A stretch of DNA of 9,878 bases, taken from assembly GCA_937863905.1 (NCBI GenBank), contig CALMHV010000397.1, positions 1-9,878 of the forward strand. The letters are read 5' to 3'. The DNA is from an uncultured Bacillota bacterium (GTDB lineage Bacteria > Bacillota > Sulfobacillia > UBA995 > UBA9673). The number at the start of each line of letters is the position of its first letter. Position 1 is the stretch's first letter. Shown piece after piece: positions 1 through 6,708 of this stretch. The position numbers and the translations under genes are program-made. The notes under the pieces are model-generated. The model saw only the letters and a program-made list of their open reading frames with translations, had not been told where the DNA came from and searched no databases.

Positions 1-265
1 GGCGGAACGAGTCGATGTCGGCGCTCAGGGGAATCGGCGAGGCTTCTGGGTAGAGCGCGACGAGATTCCTAAAGCCCAGAGGGTCTAGGACCGACAAGAG
101 AGCGGAGAGCGCCGGCTCCATCAGCATCAACGGGTCCACCTCGGCGGCCAGGGACAGGGCGCCGGCCAGGGGCAGGGCGCCGGCCAGGGGCAGGGCGCTG
201 GCCAGGGGGGAAAAGGCGGTCAGGGCGGCGATAGCGAAGACGACGATGGGCACGAAGCGGCGCAA
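1..265 (-). CDS. Secreted protein of unknown function (5' part; runs off the left edge)
   Basis: The minus strand is open from a TTG at 265-263 to the window edge (88 codons, no stop), with the G/C-rich third positions of the neighbouring genes. A GGAGG lies 9 bases upstream of the TTG. The protein begins with a basic MRRF, followed by a hydrophobic stretch (VPIVVFAIAALTAF) and small residues, which is a typical Sec signal peptide of about 25-35 residues. A six-residue repeat (ALPLAG, ALPLAG, ALSLAA) follows, encoded by an 18-base tandem repeat. The visible mature part (around EVDPLMLMEPALSALLSVLD) matches no family I recognise. It is divergent from the M23 peptidase gene and does not share its transcript. 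An overlapping minus-strand frame (69-470) has a less coding-like Arg/Pro-rich composition and was set aside. The export prediction is fairly safe; the function is unknown. Confidence 0.65.
   Translation of the reverse strand, partial: MRRFVPIVVFAIAALTAFSPLASALPLAGALPLAGALSLAAEVDPLMLMEPALSALLSVLDPLGFRNLVALYPEASPIPLSADIDSFR
151..204. repeat. Three tandem 18-base repeats inside the secreted-protein gene
   Basis: Copies at 151-168, 169-186 and 187-204 follow the pattern GGGGCAGGGCGCCGGCCA. The first differs at one base (GGGA) and the third at one base (GCTGG). The unit is in frame and encodes ALPLAG-type hexapeptides on the minus strand, just where the signal peptide would be cleaved. The copy number looks prone to slippage. 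Confidence 0.85.
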
Positions 266-435
266 CGTTCACAACCTCCCCAGGGCACGGCAAGAGACGG
301 CAAAGCCAAGTCCGCGAAGAACAGGGTGTCGCTGTTGTCGAACGGCCTTTGGCAGCGATGGGGTCATCCGGGAGTCGTGCCAGGCAACCAGCCAGAGCAA
401 GAACCTGCTGGTAGCTGCGCTTTGGTATTCCCTTG

Positions 436-471
436 CTTGCCACAAGCCCCCTTCCGGAACATATTGGCAAG
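436..471. promoter_or_regulatory. Candidate sigma-A promoter enclosed in a 7-bp inverted repeat, upstream of the M23 gene
   Basis: TTGCCA at 437-442 (5 of 6 to the -35 consensus) is separated by 17 bases from CATATT at 460-465 (4 of 6 to the -10 consensus). A start of transcription would fall near 472, about 60 bases before the M23 start codon. The arms CTTGCCA (436-442) and TGGCAAG (465-471) form a perfect 7-bp inverted repeat that overlaps the -35 box and the end of the -10 box, the kind of place a repressor operator would occupy. The rest of the divergent intergenic region (266-532) shows no gene. It contains further TTGCC words near 489 and 502. The promoter is inferred from pattern only. 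Confidence 0.35.
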
Positions 472-532
472 AGGACCCGTATCAGGCTTGCCGAAAACAG
501 GGTTGCCAGACAGCCCTCACCTTGGAGGATTC

Positions 533-1933
533 ATGTCGCGTTTTCCGGCTGACCCGTCATCTTCCAGGCGCAAGTCCATCGCGGGAACCCGCCTCTTCAT
601 CGTGGGCTTCGTCATCTTCGCCCTCGCCATTGTCGGCAACCTGGTCTGGCAGGACTACCAGAAGCAGTTCGTCTACACCGTCATGGTTGACGGAGAGGTC
701 TTGGGCTCCGTCTCGAGCCGGCAGGAGTGGCGGGACGCTCTGGTGGCCGGCCGGAAGTCGACCGAGGAGCGGCTGGGCGTCTCGGTCATTCTGAGGTCCC
801 AGGTGGACCTGACCAGAACGCGCCTCGCGGCGGGAGAGAAGGTCCTCTCCAGCCAGACCCTGGCCCAGGCGGTCGAAGCGAAGCTGAACTTCGTGACCGA
901 ACTCGTGGCCCTTACGGTCGACGGCAAGGATGTGACCTTCCTCCGCACCGAAGAAGAGGCCAGGCAGGTCCTCCCCAGCATCCTCCAGGATTACCGGAAG
1001 AGCCTCGCGGCCAGGGGCGGCACCGAAGTGCTGTCCATCACGGTCTTGGAGAAGGTGAGTGTCCGGCGCGTCGAGGCCCCCATCTCCCGGCTGGCCGACA
1101 TCCAGCTGGCCAAGCGTGTCCTGCTCCGCGGCACCGACAAGGTCGAGACGCACGTGGTCGCGCGGGGCGAGAGCCTCTGGGGCATCGCCAAGAGCCGTTC
1201 TCTCACCGTGGACGACCTTCGCCGAGCCAACCCGGAGCTCAAGAACATCAACTCCCTCAGGGTCGGCCAGCAACTGAACCTCATCGTCGCCAATCCCTTC
1301 ATCACGATAAGAAGCACGGAGAGATACACCTTCGTCCGCTACCTCCCGTTCGTCGAGACCGTGCGCGAAGCTTCCTCGCTCTGGCCCTGGCAGAGCTATG
1401 TGGAGAAGGCCGGGGTCTACGGGCGCAACCAGGTCGTCGTCGAAATCGCCCGGACGAACGCGGAAGAAACCTCCCGGACCTTCATCTCCGAACAACCCTT
1501 GTCATCCCCGGCGGCGCAGGCCTTTGTCCTGGGCACCAAGGTTTTCCCGGCTAAGGCCGGCGGCCTGATCTGGCCGGCGCCCGGCCGCATCACCTCTCCC
1601 TACGGCTGGCGCCACAGCGAATTCCATCGGGGAATGGACCTGGGCGCGCCCTACGGCTCGTCCGTGTTGGCCTGCAAGGGAGGCACGATCACCTTCGCCG
1701 GGTGGCAGGGCGGCTACGGCCGGCTGGTCATCGTCGACCACGGCGACGGCATGGTTTCCTGGTACGCACACTTGTCCGTCATCAGCGTGTCCGAAGGCCA
1801 AGCCGTGGCTCGCGGCGATACTTTGGGACAGGTGGGCTCGAGCGGCCGGAGCACAGGGGCCCATCTTCACTTCGAGGTCCACCTGAGCGACGAAGCCGTG
1901 AACCCCTCGACGTACTACCCGCCCGGCGGGTAG
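533..1933 (+). CDS. Membrane-anchored LysM / G5-like / M23 peptidoglycan endopeptidase
   Basis: This 466-residue protein is probably a zinc endopeptidase that cuts peptide cross-links of peptidoglycan outside the membrane. A basic N-terminus (RRKSIAGTR) precedes one membrane segment at about residues 21-38. An extracellular region of about 160 residues follows, then a LysM glycan-binding domain near 205-250 (HVVARGESLWGIAK ... LRVGQQLNLI), a G5-like region near 254-330, and a C-terminal M23 (lysostaphin-type) domain from about 340. The active site looks complete: H365 and D369 of the HxxxD motif, H413 in YAH, and H444/H446 in HLHFE. The ATG at 533 is preceded by GGAGG at 524-528. The frame stays open back to 326, but that extension lacks a membrane-type N-terminus and would bury the promoter. 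The architecture is familiar from Bacillota proteins near murA/spoIIQ; a role in sporulation is only a possibility. Confidence 0.88.
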   Translation: MSRFPADPSSSRRKSIAGTRLFIVGFVIFALAIVGNLVWQDYQKQFVYTVMVDGEVLGSVSSRQEWRDALVAGRKSTEERLGVSVILRSQVDLTRTRLAAGEKVLSSQTLAQAVEAKLNFVTELVALTVDGKDVTFLRTEEEARQVLPSILQDYRKSLAARGGTEVLSITVLEKVSVRRVEAPISRLADIQLAKRVLLRGTDKVETHVVARGESLWGIAKSRSLTVDDLRRANPELKNINSLRVGQQLNLIVANPFITIRSTERYTFVRYLPFVETVREASSLWPWQSYVEKAGVYGRNQVVVEIARTNAEETSRTFISEQPLSSPAAQAFVLGTKVFPAKAGGLIWPAPGRITSPYGWRHSEFHRGMDLGAPYGSSVLACKGGTITFAGWQGGYGRLVIVDHGDGMVSWYAHLSVISVSEGQAVARGDTLGQVGSSGRSTGAHLHFEVHLSDEAVNPSTYYPPGG

Positions 1934-1951
1934 ACGTCGTATAATGACGTC
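1933..1951 (+). promoter_or_regulatory. TATAAT box flanked by two GACGTC palindromes
   Basis: A perfect -10 hexamer, TATAAT at 1940-1945, lies between GACGTC at 1933-1938 and GACGTC at 1946-1951. No good -35 is found 16-18 bases upstream and no TGn extended -10 is present, so a promoter here would need an activator or an unusual sigma factor. Transcription would start near 1952, leaving about 75 bases before the TTG at 2027 and only about 12 before the ATG at 1964. Just upstream, spanning the M23 stop codon, ACCCGCC/GGCGGGT (1917-1931) can pair but has no T-run, so I do not call a terminator. Confidence 0.35.
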
Positions 1952-2026
1952 GGGGTTTACATAATGCCACGCAAAAACACCCCCCGAACGACCGCCTATC
2001 TCTCGAACCAGGACGGGAGACCTATC

Positions 2027-3034
2027 TTGGCCGCGGTTGCGAGGTTTCGGAAGCCTGCCCTGCTGCTCGCTCTGGCCGTTGCCTTCGTGGTCGTCTGGCC
2101 GACCCCAGGCGGCCTGCTGGCCGTGGGCGACCTCGTCTACCGGTGGCAGAGCCACACGCGACAGTCCTCGCTCCTGGCTTCCTTCCCGGGCCAGGCCGTC
2201 TTGGAGAGCGACCACTTCCGGGTTCACTACGACCCGGCGACCGATGCGGCGTGGGCCGCCGTCGTGGCCACGGGTGCGGAGGCGGCGCGCTCCGCGGCGG
2301 CCGCCCGGTTAGGCTGGGTCCCGGTGCGGGGCGCGGCGGAGAAAGTGCCCATACTTCTGTACGCGGGCTTTGACGCGCTGGCCGCTCAGTTCGGCCCCGG
2401 GGCCGGCTTCCGGGCTCTCGGCGCGTACTGGGGCGGCGTCATCCAGATGGTGAGCCCGAGCCAGTGGCTCGCGCCCACGCCGCCTCCTGACGCGGCCCGC
2501 CGGCTGTGGACGGAAGGCCCCTTGCTGCACGAATGCACACATTACCTTGTCGACCAATGGGTTCCTAGCGGCTTTTGCCCGCGCTGGTTGGCCGAAGGCC
2601 TTGCCCAGTACGTAGAGTATAAGGAGGCGGGCTACCTCTGGTTGGAGCCGGCCAATGCCCTGGCGACGCCGTTGGACCCGAGCGTCCTGTACCGGCTCCG
2701 TGACCTGGAACGAAGGTTCGAGAGATTGACGAACACGGCGTTGGCTTACCGGCAGGCCTTCCTGCTCGTCGCCTACCTTGAGGAGTCCGCCGGCGCCACG
2801 AGCCTGAACGGTCTAGTCGCCGGGCTGGCCGACGGACTGGACTTCGGCCGGGCCCTCGAGGCTACCACCGGACTCGGGCTTCAGGAACTGGAGCGACGGT
2901 GGCTGCTCTGGCTGGACCAGAACCTGGACCGCTACTCGGGCGGGACCGGGGAAGGAAGCCAATCCGAGTTGAAGAATACGAGCCGTCTACCGCAGAGTCT
3001 TCTGGAGGGTGCCTTTTGTCTAAGCTGGTCGTGA
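2027..3034 (+). CDS. Membrane-anchored MA-like zinc peptidase (gluzincin type)
   Basis: This is probably an extracytoplasmic metallopeptidase; its substrate is unknown. From the TTG at 2027 it has 335 residues. A basic start (MAAVARFRKP) leads into a hydrophobic segment at about 10-24, a signal anchor or signal peptide. The catalytic core shows HECTH at residues 168-172 and WLAEGLAQYVE, whose E190 is the likely third zinc ligand 18 residues later. This is the HExxH-plus-downstream-Glu pattern of the Peptidase_MA_2-like families. I chose TTG 2027 because GGGAG lies 7 bases upstream and the hydrophobic segment then sits at the N-terminus. An in-frame ATG at 1964 would add 21 residues but has no ribosome binding site. 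The 3' end overlaps murA by 19 bases, implying translational coupling. The C-terminal tail after about residue 300 is polar and shows no recognisable domain. Confidence 0.75.
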   Translation: MAAVARFRKPALLLALAVAFVVVWPTPGGLLAVGDLVYRWQSHTRQSSLLASFPGQAVLESDHFRVHYDPATDAAWAAVVATGAEAARSAAAARLGWVPVRGAAEKVPILLYAGFDALAAQFGPGAGFRALGAYWGGVIQMVSPSQWLAPTPPPDAARRLWTEGPLLHECTHYLVDQWVPSGFCPRWLAEGLAQYVEYKEAGYLWLEPANALATPLDPSVLYRLRDLERRFERLTNTALAYRQAFLLVAYLEESAGATSLNGLVAGLADGLDFGRALEATTGLGLQELERRWLLWLDQNLDRYSGGTGEGSQSELKNTSRLPQSLLEGAFCLSWS

Positions 3035-4287
3035 CCGGCGGTCATCGCCTAATAGGACGCATCCGCGTCGGAGGCCGAAAGAACTCGGCCGTGGCCATTC
3101 TCCCGGCCACGCTCCTGGCCGACGGGCCGAGCATCGTCGAGAGCGTTCCGGACATCCAGGACGTGTCCGTGTACTGCGAGATTCTTCGCCATTTGGGCGC
3201 CAAGGTGACGCATTTTCCTGTTCGGGATTCCGAGGCGCCGCGCGTCATGATCGATCCCCGCGGCCTCGCCCAGGGCACTCCTCCCGAGAGCCTGGCCGGC
3301 AAGCTGAGAGCTTCGTACTACCTTCTGGGCGTGCTCCTGGCCCGGTACGGCCAGGCCGAAGTCCCGTTCCCCGGCGGCTGCGATTTCGTCACCAGGCCCA
3401 TAGACCAGCACGTAAAGGGTTTCACTGCCCTCGGGGCCACGGTCAAGGTCGAGGACGGCATCGTCAAGGCTAGAGCCCCCGGGAGGCTCGTCGGCGCTCA
3501 CGTCTACCTCGACGTGGTCAGCGTCGGCGCGACCATCAACATCATGCTGGCGGCGACCCTCGCCGACGGGGTGACCGTTATCGAGAACGCGGCCAAGGAG
3601 CCCCACGTCGTCGACCTGGCCAACTACCTGAACGCGGCCGGCGCGCAGGTCAAGGGTGCGGGCACGGACATCATCCGAATTACCGGCGTGACCCGCCTGG
3701 AAGGGGCGACCCACGCCCTCATCCCGGACGAGATTGAAGCGGCCACCTACATGATCGCCGCGGCGGCCACCGACGGCGACATCACGGTGGAGAATGTCAT
3801 CCCCAAGCATCTTGAGTCGGTCTCGGCCAAGCTCGCCGAGACGGGCGCCGAGGTTGAGGACAACGGGGACTACATCCGCGTGAAGGGCAACGGCCGGCCG
3901 CGCCCGGTCGCCATCAAGACCCTGCCCTATCCCGGTTTCCCGACCGACGCCCAGGAGCAGATAACGGCCATGCTGACGGTGGCCTCCGGGACGAGCCTGG
4001 TGACCGAGACCATCTGGGAGTCACGCTTCAAGCACGTCGACGAGCTCAAGCGCATGGGGGCCCAGATAACCGTGGACGGCCGGATGGCGGTCGTGGAGGG
4101 AGTCACCCGGCTTACGGGCGCTTCGGTCAAGGCCACCGACCTGCGGGCCGGGGCGGCCCTGACCATCGCCGGTCTCATGGCCGAAGGCGAGACCGAGATT
4201 CTCGACATCGAGCACATCGAGCGTGGTTATGAGCGCCCGGTGGAGAAGCTGTCAAGCGTCGGGGCCAAACTGCGGAAAATCCCATGA
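3016..4287 (+). CDS. murA: UDP-N-acetylglucosamine 1-carboxyvinyltransferase (MurA)
   Basis: MurA transfers enolpyruvate from PEP to UDP-GlcNAc, the first committed step of cytoplasmic peptidoglycan precursor synthesis. From the TTG at 3016 it has 423 residues, the normal family length. K22-N23 in GGRKNS fall at the same numbers as in the E. coli enzyme, which supports this start. The PEP-reactive cysteine is C122 in PGGCDFVTRPIDQH, and D311 in GFPTD matches the catalytic Asp. ESRFKHVDELKRMGA is the usual C-terminal-lobe motif. Because the Cys is present, the enzyme should be fosfomycin-sensitive in type (inference). GGAGGG at 3004-3009 lies 6 bases before the TTG. The gene overlaps the upstream peptidase gene by 19 bases, and its stop shares ATGA with the next start, so it is probably cotranscribed with the ATP synthase genes. 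Confidence 0.96.
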   Translation: MSKLVVTGGHRLIGRIRVGGRKNSAVAILPATLLADGPSIVESVPDIQDVSVYCEILRHLGAKVTHFPVRDSEAPRVMIDPRGLAQGTPPESLAGKLRASYYLLGVLLARYGQAEVPFPGGCDFVTRPIDQHVKGFTALGATVKVEDGIVKARAPGRLVGAHVYLDVVSVGATINIMLAATLADGVTVIENAAKEPHVVDLANYLNAAGAQVKGAGTDIIRITGVTRLEGATHALIPDEIEAATYMIAAAATDGDITVENVIPKHLESVSAKLAETGAEVEDNGDYIRVKGNGRPRPVAIKTLPYPGFPTDAQEQITAMLTVASGTSLVTETIWESRFKHVDELKRMGAQITVDGRMAVVEGVTRLTGASVKATDLRAGAALTIAGLMAEGETEILDIEHIERGYERPVEKLSSVGAKLRKIP

Positions 4288-4586
4288 CGGGTAGCGGAGA
4301 TAAGTCGGGGACGGACGGGCTTCTGGGTGTAGCCTTCACCTCGGGGCTGACCCTCCTGGCCGGCCTCTTCTTGGGCTACTACGGAGGCCGCTGGCTGGAC
4401 GGTCTGGCCGGCACGGCGCCCTGGCTGACTCTCGTGGGCATCCTCCTAGGTATTGTGGCCGGCTTCCGGGTTTTGCTCCGGGATATCCTGGGAGCGTCTT
4501 CCCGACCGAAACCGCAAGACCGACACGACACGAGCCGCAACGACACGAGCCGCGAAGACGAGGGCGGGAAGCCGGACCTTGGATAA
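4284..4586 (+). CDS. atpZ: AtpZ/AtpI-family small membrane protein, first gene of the ATP synthase operon
   Basis: This 100-residue protein has two predicted membrane helices, at about 13-33 and 47-65. The family pattern GYYGGRWLD followed by PWLTLVGILLGIVAGFRVLLRD is clear. AtpZ proteins lie at the head of many bacterial atp operons and, with AtpI, are linked to assembly of the synthase and to divalent cation handling; the exact role is not settled. The ATG overlaps the murA stop (ATGA), so initiation probably relies on coupling to murA translation. The hydrophilic C-terminal tail (about 68-100) contains a short duplicated DTSR motif from a 15-base repeat. The 3' end overlaps the next gene by 8 bases. 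Confidence 0.88.
   Translation: MTGSGDKSGTDGLLGVAFTSGLTLLAGLFLGYYGGRWLDGLAGTAPWLTLVGILLGIVAGFRVLLRDILGASSRPKPQDRHDTSRNDTSREDEGGKPDLG
4526..4553 (+). repeat. Two 13-base direct repeats (15-base period) in atpZ
   Basis: CGACACGAGCCGC occurs at 4526-4538 and 4541-4553. It encodes a duplicated DTSR in the charged C-terminal tail of AtpZ, in frame and probably a slippage product. Confidence 0.75.
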
Positions 4587-4914
4587 GACAGGCATTCTCG
4601 TAGCTGCCTTTGCTTTCGGGGTCGGCATCGGAGTCCTCAACAACGCCATCTCGGGTTGGGTCTCCCGCTTCAGCGCGAGGAGCGCCGAAGGAAAGCCGGG
4701 CGGTCCCGGCTCGACGTGGCCGTCTTTGTTTGCCCTGCAGTTCGTCCTGCGTATCGGCTTGAGTCTGGTTTCCCTGTACGTCGCCTTCCGGGTCTCCGGC
4801 GGGGACGCGGCCACCATCCTAGTGAACCTGGCCGGGCTATTCGTCACCCGCTACGTGCTCCTGTGGCGGCTGGCGCGGGGAGGCTCGGGCCAGAACCCGG
4901 GCGGGCTGTTCTAG
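4579..4914 (+). CDS. atpI: ATP synthase subunit I-like membrane protein (AtpI/AtpR type, probable c-ring assembly factor)
   Basis: This 111-residue protein has three hydrophobic segments, at about 5-24, 49-70 and 77-97. Position just before atpB, size and composition fit the ATP synthase subunit I group, whose members assist c-ring assembly in several bacteria. Polar residues sit inside the predicted helices: Q54 and R58 in segment 2, N83 and R91 in segment 3 (GLFVTRYVLLWR). This arrangement resembles AtpR of N-ATPase operons, where buried arginines are thought to face the c-subunit carboxylates. The start is TTG at 4579, overlapping atpZ by 8 bases. The G-rich stretch GGGCGGG about 10 bases upstream is only a fair ribosome binding site, so coupling to atpZ is likely. 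The family call rests on context and topology; no long diagnostic motif is visible. Choosing between AtpI and AtpR needs a profile search. Confidence 0.75.
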   Translation: MDKTGILVAAFAFGVGIGVLNNAISGWVSRFSARSAEGKPGGPGSTWPSLFALQFVLRIGLSLVSLYVAFRVSGGDAATILVNLAGLFVTRYVLLWRLARGGSGQNPGGLF

Positions 4915-4980
4915 GTAGGCGCGGGCCCGCCCCCTTCCGGGGACGCGCTTTCGCCTTGGACAAGCTTGGAGGGATGCCGG
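4915..4980 (+). other. 66-base gap before atpB with G/C palindromes
   Basis: The gap holds a perfect 10-base palindrome, GCGGGCCCGC (4921-4930), directly followed by CCCC-TTCC-GGGG (4931-4942), which could form a small hairpin. There is no T-run, so neither looks like a terminator. The atpB ribosome binding site GGAGGG lies at 4968-4973. Confidence 0.4.
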
Positions 4981-5712
4981 TTGGATCTCCTGAGGCTGGC
5001 CGTCAGCGGCGGGGGAGAAGGAGCGGGGAAGTCCGACGTCTTCTTCCGGCTTCCCGGGCTCGGCCTCGAGGTCACCAGCATCGTGACGACCACGTGGGCC
5101 ATCATGGCCATCGTGTTGGTGCTCTGCTGGCTCGGCACCCGCAACCTCGGTCGCGTCCCCCGCACCCGGGGTCAGGCCTTGCTGGAGCTGGCCGTCGACG
5201 GCCTCCGGGCCTTCTTCGCCCCCATCGTCGGGGAAGAGAACGCCCGGCGTTTCCTACCCCTCCTCGGGAGCCTCTTCATCTTCATCCTGCTGGCCAACTA
5301 CAGCGGGCTGCTGCCCGGGGCAGGGCACATCCGGGGGCTGAAGGCCCCGACGAGCAACTGGGGCGTGACCGCCGGCCTGGCCGCGGTGGTCTTCTTCAGC
5401 GTGCAGTACTCGGGCATCCGCAAGCGGGGTCTTCGCTACTTCAAGCACATGGTCGACCCCTGGTACCTGTCGCCTCTGCTCCTGCCGCTCGGGGTCATCG
5501 AGGAGTTCGTTCGCCCGTTTGCTCTGTCGTTGCGTCTTGTGGCCAACATCTTCGGGGGCGAGATCGTGGTCCTGGCCCTCCTGATGGCCATTCCGTGGTT
5601 TCTGCCCATCGTCCCGCTGGCCCTGGAACTCATCTTCGGGGGGATTCAGGCGTTCATCTTCACGTTTCTGACGGCCATCTACCTGTCCACCGCCGTGGCC
5701 GAGGAGCACTGA
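4981..5712 (+). CDS. atpB: F-type ATP synthase subunit a
   Basis: Subunit a forms the stator half-channels that pass ions to and from the c-ring. The 243-residue protein has five or six membrane helices and the key family motifs. The essential arginine is R185 in RPFALSLRLVANIFGGE, and Q223 lies in the last helix region (LELIFGGIQAFIFTFLTAIYL). LLANYSGLLPG is the usual helix-2 end. The start is TTG at 4981, with GGAGGG 7 bases upstream; another in-frame TTG at 4966 overlaps that site and is less likely. Because the c subunits are fused into blocks, R185 must face glutamates presented from multi-hairpin chains. Subunit a itself shows no duplication or obvious compensating change. Confidence 0.95.
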   Translation: MDLLRLAVSGGGEGAGKSDVFFRLPGLGLEVTSIVTTTWAIMAIVLVLCWLGTRNLGRVPRTRGQALLELAVDGLRAFFAPIVGEENARRFLPLLGSLFIFILLANYSGLLPGAGHIRGLKAPTSNWGVTAGLAAVVFFSVQYSGIRKRGLRYFKHMVDPWYLSPLLLPLGVIEEFVRPFALSLRLVANIFGGEIVVLALLMAIPWFLPIVPLALELIFGGIQAFIFTFLTAIYLSTAVAEEH

Positions 5713-5735
5713 TCGAGGATTAAGGGGGAACTCGG

Positions 5736-6656
5736 ATGTCGGCAATGGTCCTTTTCTCTGGCGCGGCCGTCCTGGCCATGGCTCTGGCCGCCTTCGGCTC
5801 GGCCTACGCTCAAGGGCGGACGGGCGCGGCCGCCATGGACGCCACCTGGAAGAAGCCCGAGGTGTCGGGCAAGATTCGAACGACCATGATGCTGGCCCTG
5901 GTGTTCATGGAGGCCCTCACCCTCTTCGTCTTCGCCATCGTCTTCGTCCTCGCCGGGCGGGTCACGAACGAGATCGGCGTCTTCGCGGCCGTGGCCGTCG
6001 TGTCCATGGGTCTGGCCGCCACCGGCTCCGCTCTGGCGCAGGGCCGGACCGCGGCTGCGGCGCTGGAGTCGTCCTGGCGGGAGCCGGAGGACTCCGGGGA
6101 CACCCGGACCTCGATGATGCTGGGTCTGGTCTTCATGGAAGCCCTGACCCTGTTCGTCTTCGCCATCGTCTTCGTGCTGGCCGGTTCGGTCGACGGCTCG
6201 CGTGTCGTCTTCGCCTCGGCCGCCGTCGGGGCCATGGCCCTCGCGGCCATCGGTTCCGCGGCCGGCCAGGGGCGCACCGCAGCCGCCGCGATGCAGGCCA
6301 CCTGGAAGCAGCCGGCGGGCGCCGGCAACACCCGGACCTCGATGATGCTGGCCCTGGTCTTCATGGAGGCCTTGACTCTCTTCGTCTTCGCCATCGTCTT
6401 CGTGCTGAACGGGCGGGCCACGACTCTGGCCGGAAACCTCTTCGGCGCGGCGGCCGTGGCGGCCATGGCCATGGCCGCCGTCGGCTCGGCCCTATCGCAG
6501 GGGAAGGCCGGCGCCGCGGCCATGGAGGCCACCTGGCGCCAGCCGGAGGCCGCCGGCGACATCCGCACCTCGATGATGCTGGCCCTGGTCTTCATGGAGG
6601 CCTTGACCCTCTTCGTCTTCGCCATCGTCTTCGTGCTCTCGGGCATGGTGGCGTAG
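5736..6656 (+). CDS. atpE: ATP synthase c subunit made of four fused hairpins
   Basis: This proteolipid forms part of the rotor ring of the F-type synthase. A usual F-type c subunit has about 80 residues and one hairpin; this protein has 306 residues and four hairpins (eight membrane helices), with boundaries near residues 76, 152 and 228. Each hairpin has an inner helix ending in Q (Q26, Q102, Q178, Q255), a polar loop of W(K/R)xP type, and an outer helix carrying the ion-binding glutamate (E59, E135, E211, E288) in [10 protein letters not shown]. The period is 76, 76 and 77 residues. Aligned on the loop, Q and E match Q32 and E65 of the Ilyobacter c subunit. The S66/T67 sodium ligands are A and L here, and FMEALT matches the chloroplast type, suggesting protons. 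The ATG at 5736 has AAGGGGG 7 bases upstream. The reading frame is continuous and the units differ, so this is not an assembly duplication. Confidence 0.95.
   Translation: MSAMVLFSGAAVLAMALAAFGSAYAQGRTGAAAMDATWKKPEVSGKIRTTMMLALVFMEALTLFVFAIVFVLAGRVTNEIGVFAAVAVVSMGLAATGSALAQGRTAAAALESSWREPEDSGDTRTSMMLGLVFMEALTLFVFAIVFVLAGSVDGSRVVFASAAVGAMALAAIGSAAGQGRTAAAAMQATWKQPAGAGNTRTSMMLALVFMEALTLFVFAIVFVLNGRATTLAGNLFGAAAVAAMAMAAVGSALSQGKAGAAAMEATWRQPEAAGDIRTSMMLALVFMEALTLFVFAIVFVLSGMVA
6336..6637 (+). repeat. Near-identical 71-base blocks coding the outer helices of hairpins 3 and 4
   Basis: Bases 6336-6406 and 6567-6637 differ at one position (T versus C in a threonine codon), at an offset of 231 bases (77 codons). 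Both encode the helix that carries the glutamate. Related but more diverged copies encode hairpins 1 and 2 here and both hairpins of the second c gene. The identity ends at the helix end, which suggests recent duplication or gene conversion. Confidence 0.9.
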
Positions 6657-6708
6657 GGAGGCCGTCCAGAGGCGGCTGCGGAGACTTCGCGGCAGGGAGG
6701 TGTTTGGG

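Noticed and set aside
69..470. 133-residue minus-strand frame from 470
   Set aside because: It is Arg/Pro-rich and out of frame with the signal-peptide-bearing minus-strand gene that starts at TTG 265.
326..532. N-terminal extension of the M23 peptidase frame back to 326
   Set aside because: The extension resembles no signal or domain, overlaps the likely promoter region, and a ribosome binding site sits just before the ATG at 533.
557..1495. Long minus-strand open frame opposite the M23 gene (also 1502-2227, 3049-3810, 5810-6646, 8439-8885, 9126-9704)
   Set aside because: These are antisense shadows of strongly coding, GC-rich plus-strand genes. Their products are Gly/Asp/Arg-rich without domains, while the plus-strand frames carry clear family motifs.
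1917..1931. Intrinsic terminator at the M23 stop codon
   Set aside because: The arms can pair, but the loop is tight and no T-run follows.
4656..5723. 355-residue plus-strand frame across atpI and atpB
   Set aside because: The product is Arg/Gly/Pro-rich and overlaps two recognised atp genes in another frame.
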